DNA of 64,000 nt from the NCBI GenBank assembly GCA_000739535.1, contig DF820464.1:31572-95571 (forward strand), written 5' to 3'. How positions within the stretch are numbered: position 1 is the stretch's first letter; each line of letters opens with the position of its first letter. A program made the translations under genes and the position numbers. The stretch is from Candidatus Vecturithrix granuli. GTDB taxonomy: Bacteria > Moduliflexota > Moduliflexia > Moduliflexales > Moduliflexaceae. Below are positions 25,601 through 33,362 of the stretch, in pieces. The notes below the pieces were generated by a model. That model saw nothing but the letters and a program-made list of their open reading frames with translations, had not been told where the DNA came from and ran no database searches.

Positions 25601-27847
25601 TTATGGAACAAGACTTTTTATTGTGTCAATGAAACTTTTTTGCTCAAAATCCCCTTTCGTGATATAGGCCTTCGCTCCGACCCGCATTCCGCGCATTTTA
25701 TCAGATTCTCGCTCTAATGACGTAACGATCACAACGGGAATATCAGCATAATGAGGAAGTTCTCGTATCTGCTCTACGAATGTAAATCCATCCATACGCG
25801 GCATCTCAATGTCAGTGACGATCAGATCATAAGATCGGCGTTCAAGCTGTTCAAGAGCTTGGATGCCATCATGAACGACATCGACCTGATAGCCATAGGC
25901 CTGTAAAATCTGTTTTTCAATGTCACCGGTATTGGCTGAATCATCTACAATAAGAATGTTCGAGGGAAGGGGTGTTTGAACGGTTGTTTGAGATTTTTGA
26001 GCGTCCACAGTGGCATGTTTAACCAGCTCAACAATTTCAGGAACGTGTAAAATCAAAATAATCGTGTTATCACTTGAAATCGTTGCTCCGGCAATGGTTT
26101 TCGCATGTTGGAGATGAGGGGGCAATTGTTTCACCACAACATCTTGTTCATCAAGGATTTCATCAACAATCAGCCCAACTCGTTTTCCATTGGCGTGAAC
26201 AATGACGATAAAAGATTGTTTACCCTCCTTCATAGCGCCGTGTTTTAGACCAAGCACATTTCCAAGCGCAACAATATATATAATCTGATTACGTAAACGG
26301 ATGGCCTCATGTCCTACCACCTGAATGATTTCGTGTGCGGCGACTTGCAGCGTTTCCTGGATCGCGTTCATTGGAATGGCAAACAATTTTTGTCCTGAAG
26401 AAATGATCAGACTGCGAATCGTGGTAAGCGTGGCGGGAAGGGTCAAAATACAAGATGTGCCTTTTCCTGCTTGAGATATGAGATCTATCCCTCCCTTTAA
26501 TTGCTCAAGACTGACTTTGACGATATCCATGCCCATGCCTCGTCCTGAAATATCGGTGATCATGTCGCTCGTGCTCAAACGTGGTAAAAATACCAGATCG
26601 ATCAATTCCTCAGGCTTGAGAGTTTGCACTTTCTCTTCAGAAAGCATTCCGCGCTGAATCGCACGTTGTTTCAATTTTTCTACCTGGATACCTCTCCCAT
26701 CATCGGTAATTTCAATTTTGATGCGGCCGCTGCGCTGAGAAGCGGCAATGCTGATGAGTCCTGTCTGGGATTTACCCAGAGCGATCCGTTCGTCAGGAGT
26801 CTCGATGCCATGATCAATGCAGTTACGGAGAATATGGATGAAGGGTGCGTTTAAACATTCAATGATTTTTTTGTCGAGCATGGTGTCTTCCCCGGAAATT
26901 CGCAGATCAACGCTTTTTTGGAAATACCTGGCCATATCGCGTATTGCGCGAGGGAATGTATCAAAAAGGACTGAAAGGGGCAGCATGCGCATGGTGAGTA
27001 CATCTTCGTACAATTCATTGATGAGGATATTCATCATGGCCAGTTCATCACGGTTCTCTCTAAATGCCTGCTCAATACCTTTTAATACAAGAAGGCTTTG
27101 TTGAAGCATTTCCTGCTTTCGATCATCAGAAATCGCATGTCCCTGAAACCATTGATGTAAATGATTCACATGTTTTCGAGCTAGACGTTGCAGGTCTCTC
27201 AGGGCTGTCAGCGTACGCTCTGAACGTTTATGACTTACCGCCATTTCTCCGACAAGGCGCACGGCATTATCCAGATGTTGAACATCAACGCGGATGGTTT
27301 CTTGAATTTTGGGCTTTAGTCCCGGTTTCTCGGCATACATTTCTTGATGGGGAAGCGCCTCGCCTTCAGACAAAATTTTTCTCGCATACGTTTCTTGATG
27401 AAACGGAGCTTCATCCTCAACGTGGGGGCGATTCAATTGGGTGATCCTGAAAGCAATCTTTTCCCCATGAAGTGCTGCATCGAAAACCTCGTTCATGTTT
27501 TGGATTTCTATCCTATCCTCAGCATGGTGAAGGATGGCATCAATGCCCTGACTGATCAAATCTACCCCTTGAAAAAGCAGTTCAAGCAGATCATCGTTGA
27601 ATTTGAGATGTCCGTCTTGCAAGGAAATTAGCAGATCTTCCATTTTATGCGCGAGTTGGCTGACATTCTGAAAACGCATAATTTTTGAAGACCCTTTCAA
27701 CGTATGCGTCACCCGCAGAATATCTTTCAGGATTTCATGGTTTTGCGGGTCTTTTTCCAGGCGAACCAGTCCATCGTTGAGTTTTTGTACCAATTCAGCG
27801 GCTTCCTGTGCAAATTTTCCGATAAATTGCGAACGATCAAAATTCAT
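25601..27847 (-). CDS. CheA-type hybrid histidine kinase with C-terminal receiver
   Basis: 748 residues. Hpt domain with His48 (VTHTLKGSSKIMRF), no separate P2 domain, a dimerisation region (about 195-300), and a CheA-type HATPase (FIHILRNCIDHGIETPDERI, ITDDGRGI, SGRGMGMDIVKVSLEQLKG). A CheW-like domain (about 480-610) is followed by a receiver (LIVTDIEMPRMDGF). It is soluble. No chemoreceptor, CheW, CheR or CheB lies in the window, so this is probably a stand-alone chemosensory-like phosphorelay hub. It lies upstream of the kinase that heads the polysaccharide operon, separated by a family B palindrome. Confidence 0.92.
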   Translation of the reverse strand: MNFDRSQFIGKFAQEAAELVQKLNDGLVRLEKDPQNHEILKDILRVTHTLKGSSKIMRFQNVSQLAHKMEDLLISLQDGHLKFNDDLLELLFQGVDLISQGIDAILHHAEDRIEIQNMNEVFDAALHGEKIAFRITQLNRPHVEDEAPFHQETYARKILSEGEALPHQEMYAEKPGLKPKIQETIRVDVQHLDNAVRLVGEMAVSHKRSERTLTALRDLQRLARKHVNHLHQWFQGHAISDDRKQEMLQQSLLVLKGIEQAFRENRDELAMMNILINELYEDVLTMRMLPLSVLFDTFPRAIRDMARYFQKSVDLRISGEDTMLDKKIIECLNAPFIHILRNCIDHGIETPDERIALGKSQTGLISIAASQRSGRIKIEITDDGRGIQVEKLKQRAIQRGMLSEEKVQTLKPEELIDLVFLPRLSTSDMITDISGRGMGMDIVKVSLEQLKGGIDLISQAGKGTSCILTLPATLTTIRSLIISSGQKLFAIPMNAIQETLQVAAHEIIQVVGHEAIRLRNQIIYIVALGNVLGLKHGAMKEGKQSFIVIVHANGKRVGLIVDEILDEQDVVVKQLPPHLQHAKTIAGATISSDNTIILILHVPEIVELVKHATVDAQKSQTTVQTPLPSNILIVDDSANTGDIEKQILQAYGYQVDVVHDGIQALEQLERRSYDLIVTDIEMPRMDGFTFVEQIRELPHYADIPVVIVTSLERESDKMRGMRVGAKAYITKGDFEQKSFIDTIKSLVP

Positions 27848-27980
27848 GTTGCTGGGGCGTCATTTCTGAAGCATACGCCGAGAAATAACGCATTGATTCT
27901 CTTGTTTGACACAAAATTATCTTCCCTGTAATCTCATCCTATTATGAAAAAGATGTCAAAAGAAAAATGGTCATGGTATT

Positions 27981-28037
27981 CTGTAAATGATAGCACGCTG
28001 AAGTTTATACACCAGAACCACCTGTAAATGATGGCAC
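27981..28037 (+). repeat. Two short direct repeats, possible insertion-sequence end remnant
   Basis: CTGTAAATGATAGCAC (27981-27996) and CTGTAAATGATGGCAC (28022-28037), 41 bp apart, in the gap between the two kinase-region genes. Multiple TGTAAATGATNGCAC copies resemble terminal repeats of some transposons, but no transposase is present. Confidence 0.35.
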
Positions 28038-28099
28038 ATAAGACAACCAAATGCAACCTATTTCTGGTCATCACTTTTCGTGTAGTTTCACGCGTTTTT

Positions 28100-28519
28100 T
28101 TATGAAAGGATGCCTCCGACAAGACCCAGGACAAGAGTTGCAGCGCAGACCCACATCAATGTCACACGTCTTTTTCGCAACCGCTCGCCTGCGGCGCGGC
28201 GTGTGAAATAACCTTCATAGCTATACCACGCAACCCAAAGCCACAAAAACCACCCCAGAGTGTATTTGACAAAAAGGGCATTGATGGGAAGCAGTTGTCC
28301 GGTTTTTGTTGAGAATAAATAGAGGTAATTGACAAAATCTGCCACAAGCGCCAAAAGAATCATGACGGTGAAGATATCCTTGATGCCAAATTGTTTTGGC
28401 AACAGCCGTTTTGTGGCAATGACATGAAACACGATGATCATGCAATACGTAATTGGAACCAGATACAATATATACACTCCTTCATGCACAGTAAATAGAT
28501 GATAAAGTTGTCGCCACAT
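28100..28519 (-). CDS. Small membrane protein, unknown
   Basis: 139 residues with four hydrophobic segments (about 14-34, 47-70, 82-100 and 120-138) and a basic loop RRAAGERLRKRRVT before the last. The N-terminus MWRQLYHLFTVHEGVYILYL lacks a cleavable signal. I recognise no family. It lies between two large kinase genes on the same strand, each separated by about 240 bases, so it may be expressed alone. A clean ribosome binding site (GGAGG) precedes the ATG. Confidence 0.6.
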   Translation of the reverse strand: MWRQLYHLFTVHEGVYILYLVPITYCMIIVFHVIATKRLLPKQFGIKDIFTVMILLALVADFVNYLYLFSTKTGQLLPINALFVKYTLGWFLWLWVAWYSYEGYFTRRAAGERLRKRRVTLMWVCAATLVLGLVGGILS

Positions 28520-28758
28520 ATCCCCCTACCTCCTTTCTGAATAAAAAATATTTTGTGTGAACGCTTTGAAAAATAAAGGCGTATGTTATTCATATTCCCA
28601 TCATTCAACATACATTTATTCTTTAATTGCCTATAAATGCTCTTTTGAATGACAATAAATATCCTCCAAACAATTGTCAAGCATGAAAAAGGGCAGGGCA
28701 AGAAAAGTTTTGCGATTCATCAGCGAAATATCACTGTACATTTCAGAAGGCTGCACAG

Positions 28759-31626
28759 CTATTCAACAAACGACCTGAGCAGAAAGATCATTTTTTCAAA
28801 ATCAAATTTTCTGGCCAACCGATCAATTTTTACAACAAATGCCCTGAATTCCGAGTTTTGCTGCGTCAGATTTTCAAGCATCTCTTGAATGCCAGTAATG
28901 TTCCCTAAATCCGCAAATCTTAAAAGGGTTTGCAAATCTTCTCGGGAGGGGAGAACCATGGGGTCAGGATCCTGTGACTCCTCTTCGAAATTGCCAAGTG
29001 CGAGTGGCTCATAGAGCCATTCCAGCCCCAGATGCACTTGCAAACGGTCCAGCACTTCATCAAAATGGAGGGGTTTGGTCAGGAAATCGTCGCAGCCGGC
29101 AAGAAAACTTTCTTCGCAAGTTTTGGGGAAGGCACTGGCCGAAATCGCCAGAATCTTTGCCTTTTCAAGTTTTGGATTCTGCCGTATTCGACGCATCACT
29201 TCAAACCCATCCATTTCAGGCATGACTAAATCCATAATAATCAGGTCCGGGATAGTGTGGTCAGCCTGTCTGATCGCCTCAGAACCATTCATCGCTTCAA
29301 TGATGGTGAATCCTAAGGGGATCAGCATCTCCTTCAATTTTTTCCGACTATATTCATCATCATCAACGACAAGCAGTGTTTTCTTTTCTCCGCGAAATCC
29401 AATAAGATAGCGAGGATTGTTCTCGGTTAACGGCTGGAATGGGCCTGTGATAACCGGCAGTTTTAAATCGCACCAGAAGATTGAACCTTGCCCTGCGATG
29501 CTTTCCACATAGAGGTCTCCATTCATCATACGGGCAAGTTTCCGGCTGATGGCCAATCCTAACCCGGTGCCAGCTTTGGGAACCCACCGATGAGGAATCT
29601 GGTAAAACGGCAAAAATACTCTGTTCCATTGGCTTTTATCAATCCCGACCCCGGTATCTTCAATTTGAAAACGAATCAGATGAACGTTATCATCAGGCAT
29701 AAGTTTGGAAGGATCATTCTGCACAATTTTTCCTCCAGGGATTTCAGGATTGCCCAAAATCTCTCCGACCCGAAAGATCACAGAGCCTTGCTGAGTAAAT
29801 TTGATGGCATTGTCGAGTAAATTTTGCAATAATTGACGTAATCGCTGTTCATCAGCATAAATTCCTTCAGGCAGCGGAGACATCGCTTCATAATGAAAAG
29901 TCAATTGTTTTTGTTGAGCTTTCCGGCGGATATGGTGAACAATCTGATCTAAAAAAGTAGGGAAATGAATATTAGTCAACCGCAGCTTGATCTTTTGGAG
30001 ATCAAAGCGGGAGAAGTCTAAAATATCATCGACCAATTTTAAAAGATGATCGCCGCTCTGCTGAATCGTTTCAATAGCGTACAATTGTTTCTCCGTTAAA
30101 CCAGACTTTTTGAGAAGTTGTGTGTAGCCTAAGATGATATTCAACGGAGTACGAAGTTCATGACTAATGTTAGTAAGGAACTCACTTTTCGCTTTATTTG
30201 CACCATCCGCCGTTTCTTTGGTTTCTTGCAGGTTCATCTCCATCTGTTTCCGTTCTGTAATATCTGATACTGCAAGACATACGCCGATAACCTGACCATC
30301 GGCCGTCATGACCGGATTATAATGAAACACAAACCAATAGGGAAGCTTATCTTTGCCTTGCACTTTGTGTTCAACACTGACAAATTCTCCGCGCAAGGCT
30401 TGTTCAAAATGTCGCAGAATACTCTCCGGATCTCCATAAAACATGGCGGGATCGATACGGCTGCCTTCGGCGATCTCTTGCCCATACACATTTCTGGCGT
30501 CTTTCCTGGCAGTTTGATTAAGGGCCTGAATGATACCATCGCGATCCAGAAGCATAAAAGATTGACGACTACTGTCTAAAATCGTGCGTAAATTGGCTTC
30601 TGACGATTTTAAGGCCATTTCTACTATGGTATGGTGCTCAATTTCTTGCTGTAACCGCAGATTCATCTCTTTGAGTTCAACAGTACGCCTATCCACAACC
30701 TCTTCGAGCAGACTCCGAGAGGTTACTAACTCTTCCTCTGTCTGTTTGCGCGCCGTCACATCGCGACCAATGCCAAGCACATATTTCACCTGACCTCTTT
30801 CATTAGTAATCGGACTCAGATTGGTGCTAAACCATTTCTTGCCTTGCGGGGTATCGATCTGAACATCTGGAAGCCAATGCGGCTCGGGGGTATGAAAAAT
30901 TTTTTTCAGGATGGCGATTCGGCTTTCTGCCACCGGTTCTGGAAAGAAATCACGCAGATTTTTTCCCACCAATTCTTCCGCAGGGATGCCAAAGTTTTGT
31001 GCGGTTTTCGGATTGGCAGAACAATAATTCCCCTGGTCATCCAGGGTAAAAATCAGGTCTGAGGCCGATTCAAACAAAATGCGATAGCGTTCTTCAGAGT
31101 CATATAATGATTGTCTAGCCTGGGTATGTTTGTGTACTTCTCTTTGCAGGGCAAGATTGGTCTGTTTTAATTCTGCCGTTCGTTTTTCGACCAGGTCTTC
31201 AAGTTGTTCACGATAACGTAATAATTCTTCCTGAACTTGGCGACGTTGTAGCCGGTGCATGTAACGTTGTTGGATAATGGTCACTCGGATTTTCAAGGTT
31301 TCGATATCAACCGGTTTTACTAGATAGTCGTCGGCGCCTGCGCCAAGCGCCTCGTGCAGAACATGGGGGGCATCCTGTCCGGTAATCACCAGGATCATAC
31401 TCAACGCGCCCTGGGGAAGCGAACGAATGCGCCGACACAATTCTAATCCATCCATGCCAGGCAAGCCCAAATCTACGACCAGGATGGCATAAAAGGTCTT
31501 TTGGTAGATTGTCAGGGCCTTTTCAGCATCCGCACAGGCCATGACTTCGTATCCCAAGATGCTTAATTGGGCGCATAGCAATTCTCGCGTCTCAGGCATG
31601 TCTTCAACGATCAAAATATTTATCAT
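28759..31626 (-). CDS. REC-PAS-PAS-HisKA-HATPase-REC hybrid sensor kinase
   Basis: About 955 residues from MINILIVED. Receiver 1 has Asp52. A coiled coil leads to PAS1 (SEERYRILFESASDLIFTLD), whose end carries RDVTARKQTEEEL, and a second coiled coil to PAS2 (SSEANLRTILDSSRQSFMLL). HisKA has His489 in TNISHELRTPLN, the HATPase has GTGLGLAISRKL, and receiver 2 has IIMDLVMPEMDGFEV. A helical tail of about 65 residues (LPSREDLQTLLRFADLGNI...) follows. It is soluble. The start at 31626 is preferred to an ATG 17 codons upstream because the receiver begins here. A tail of the same type ends the kinase at 55157. Confidence 0.92.
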   Translation of the reverse strand: MINILIVEDMPETRELLCAQLSILGYEVMACADAEKALTIYQKTFYAILVVDLGLPGMDGLELCRRIRSLPQGALSMILVITGQDAPHVLHEALGAGADDYLVKPVDIETLKIRVTIIQQRYMHRLQRRQVQEELLRYREQLEDLVEKRTAELKQTNLALQREVHKHTQARQSLYDSEERYRILFESASDLIFTLDDQGNYCSANPKTAQNFGIPAEELVGKNLRDFFPEPVAESRIAILKKIFHTPEPHWLPDVQIDTPQGKKWFSTNLSPITNERGQVKYVLGIGRDVTARKQTEEELVTSRSLLEEVVDRRTVELKEMNLRLQQEIEHHTIVEMALKSSEANLRTILDSSRQSFMLLDRDGIIQALNQTARKDARNVYGQEIAEGSRIDPAMFYGDPESILRHFEQALRGEFVSVEHKVQGKDKLPYWFVFHYNPVMTADGQVIGVCLAVSDITERKQMEMNLQETKETADGANKAKSEFLTNISHELRTPLNIILGYTQLLKKSGLTEKQLYAIETIQQSGDHLLKLVDDILDFSRFDLQKIKLRLTNIHFPTFLDQIVHHIRRKAQQKQLTFHYEAMSPLPEGIYADEQRLRQLLQNLLDNAIKFTQQGSVIFRVGEILGNPEIPGGKIVQNDPSKLMPDDNVHLIRFQIEDTGVGIDKSQWNRVFLPFYQIPHRWVPKAGTGLGLAISRKLARMMNGDLYVESIAGQGSIFWCDLKLPVITGPFQPLTENNPRYLIGFRGEKKTLLVVDDDEYSRKKLKEMLIPLGFTIIEAMNGSEAIRQADHTIPDLIIMDLVMPEMDGFEVMRRIRQNPKLEKAKILAISASAFPKTCEESFLAGCDDFLTKPLHFDEVLDRLQVHLGLEWLYEPLALGNFEEESQDPDPMVLPSREDLQTLLRFADLGNITGIQEMLENLTQQNSEFRAFVVKIDRLARKFDFEKMIFLLRSFVE

Positions 31627-31822
31627 GAGCACACCCCGAATAGCTCGAGGGTTGAATTTCTTTTGATAATCGAACACGATTCATACTCAGCATACTATAA
31701 AAACCTGCCCTGTTTTTGTCATGTTATTTCGACGCCAAAATAACCTCAACCTAATTTTTCAGAGTAAATTTCCCCCAACAGCCAGAAATTTGATTGACAG
31801 AAAGGTGAGACACCACGAGGTT

Positions 31823-31855
31823 AAAAACCGGGTTTTTTCAAAAAATCCGGTTTTT
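31823..31855. terminator. Symmetrical intrinsic terminator
   Basis: AAAAACCGGGTTTTTT then AAAAAATCCGGTTTTT, in the gap between the divergent kinase and nfo genes. Its position here, between divergent transcripts, suggests it ends a read-through or short RNA, or is a mobile terminator-like repeat. Confidence 0.6.
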
Positions 31856-31944
31856 GTCATTTTTATGAGATCAATGAGCATACACAATGTTGTAAGTTCT
31901 TGATTAGTTAACGTTGTGTCGGAGAAAAGGGAAAAACTTCACGT

Positions 31945-32808
31945 ATGCGACTGTTAGGTTCACATGTCTCGATTGCAGGCGGATTACACAAAGCTTTTGT
32001 GATTGGCGGGAAAATTGGGTGCACGGCTATCCAAATTTTTACCAAAAACGCCAGTCGTTGGGAGGCAATACCTCTTGACGATGAAAAAATATCACAGTTT
32101 CAGGACGCCTGGAACACGTCTGGCATCCAAACGGTGATCGCGCACGATTCCTATCTCATCAATCTCGGATCGCCGCAAGATGAATTGTGGCAGAAGTCGC
32201 AGTACGCGCTGTTTGCGGAAGCGCTGCGCTGCGAACAATTAGGCATCCCGTATCTTGTGATCCACCCTGGTTCGCATGTGGGATCAGGCCAAGCCCAGGG
32301 GCTGCGACGAGTCGCCCGCGCATTAAACCGGATACATCAGCAAACACCAGGCCATTCTACTCAAATTTTACTTGAAACGACTGCCGGCCAGGGCACAAAC
32401 CTGGGTTATCAGTTTGAGCACCTTACCGCTATTCTTGATCTGACGCAGGAACCAGAACGCCTGGGAATCTGTTTCGATACCTGCCATGTCTTTGCTGCAG
32501 GGTATGAATTACGGACCAAAGAAGGATTCCAGCGGACCTTTGACGCCTTTGATCGTCTGCTCGGCATCAAACTCTTGAAAGTCATCCATGTTAACGACTC
32601 CGTCAAACCATGCGGCAGCCGCGTGGATCGACACCAGGGCATTGGGGAAGGGGAGATCGGTCTGGATGGGTTCCGTTGGCTGATGACGGATTCGCGTTTT
32701 GAGACGATTCCGATGATTTTGGAGACGCCCAAAGGTCGTGATCCGGTTGTCTCAGATCAACACAATTTACGGATTTTGAAGGATCTTTGTAAGACCATCG
32801 AACGCTAA
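31945..32808 (+). CDS. nfo: Endonuclease IV, AP endonuclease
   Basis: 287 residues, the standard length. Zinc-ligand motifs occur in order: GSHVSIAGG at 5-13, IAHDSYLINLG, LVIHPGSHVGSG, ILLETTAGQGTNLG, CFDTCHVFAAGY, VIHVNDSVKPCGSRVDRHQGIGEGEIG and MILETPKG. It cleaves DNA 5' to abasic sites in base-excision repair. The upstream region contains TTAGTTAACGTT (near 31905), partly similar to the repeats before the next operon. It ends about 135 bases before the NB-ARC operon and has its own promoter region. Confidence 0.95.
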   Translation: MRLLGSHVSIAGGLHKAFVIGGKIGCTAIQIFTKNASRWEAIPLDDEKISQFQDAWNTSGIQTVIAHDSYLINLGSPQDELWQKSQYALFAEALRCEQLGIPYLVIHPGSHVGSGQAQGLRRVARALNRIHQQTPGHSTQILLETTAGQGTNLGYQFEHLTAILDLTQEPERLGICFDTCHVFAAGYELRTKEGFQRTFDAFDRLLGIKLLKVIHVNDSVKPCGSRVDRHQGIGEGEIGLDGFRWLMTDSRFETIPMILETPKGRDPVVSDQHNLRILKDLCKTIER

Positions 32809-32853
32809 TCCCTTATTTTTTCGCAGATTACATAAAAATTTTATAAAAAAAGC

Positions 32854-32943
32854 TTGACATTTTTCAAATAATTAACTAACGTTAATATATTGAATCATTT
32901 TTTGTAACAAAATATTAACTAACGTTATTAAAAGGAGTCAAAT
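32854..32943 (+). promoter_or_regulatory. Promoter with two identical operator-like repeats
   Basis: TTGACA (32854-32859) is followed by ATTAACTAACGTTA at 32871-32884 and again at 32914-32927, 43 bp apart (about four helical turns). A -10 placed 17 bp from the -35 box (TAACGT) would lie inside the first repeat. AAAGGAG (32931-32937) is the ribosome binding site for ATG 32944. Two identical copies in phase suggest repressor or activator sites for this operon. Confidence 0.6.
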
Positions 32944-33303
32944 ATGTCAAAATATCAGATTACGGTCAAGCAAACCGGGAACCAGTCAACTTCAGTAGTT
33001 GGCGATCAGACGCAATTCTTGGTAAATTTCAATCCATCCTCGTCAATCGAGGACTTTCTGGCTGTGCTGAAGGCTCTGCGCCAGGAGCTTGATGTCATCA
33101 CACTTCCTGCGAATGCCAAAGATCAAGCTATGCATGAGGTCGATCGGGCTATTAAACAGGCAAAAGATACGCCGCCAGATAAACCAAAACTCTTAGAAAT
33201 GCTCAACAAGGCCGGGGAAATCGTGAAAAGCTCTTCTGCGATCGCTGCAGGAGCAGGACAATTTTGGAAATTACTGCGGAAAGCCATTGCATGGCTGGTT
33301 TAG
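32944..33303 (+). CDS. Small helical protein sharing an N-terminal motif with the NB-ARC protein
   Basis: 119 residues. The first 25 (KQTGNQSTSVVGDQTQF core) match the N-terminus of the next protein (QQGAKSTSLVGDQTQI) at QxGxxSTSxVGDQTQ. Then come mainly helical residues 35-90 with charged faces, and a C-terminal Ala/Gly-rich, then amphipathic or hydrophobic helix (SSAIAAGAGQFWKLLRKAIA). No enzyme motif is seen. By analogy with NLR-adjacent effectors that share short homotypic motifs, it could be the effector or a membrane-active partner of the STAND protein. That is inference. Its stop is 59 bases before the next start. Confidence 0.65.
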   Translation: MSKYQITVKQTGNQSTSVVGDQTQFLVNFNPSSSIEDFLAVLKALRQELDVITLPANAKDQAMHEVDRAIKQAKDTPPDKPKLLEMLNKAGEIVKSSSAIAAGAGQFWKLLRKAIAWLV

Positions 33304-33362
33304 TGATCTTCCAAAAAAACTCATAAGAGCTGTTTAGAGAATGTTTAAGGGAGGACGCGTTA

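Noticed and set aside
25601..27847. A chemotaxis gene cluster
   Set aside because: Only a CheA-like hybrid is present; no receptor, CheW, CheY, CheB, CheR or flagellar gene is seen.
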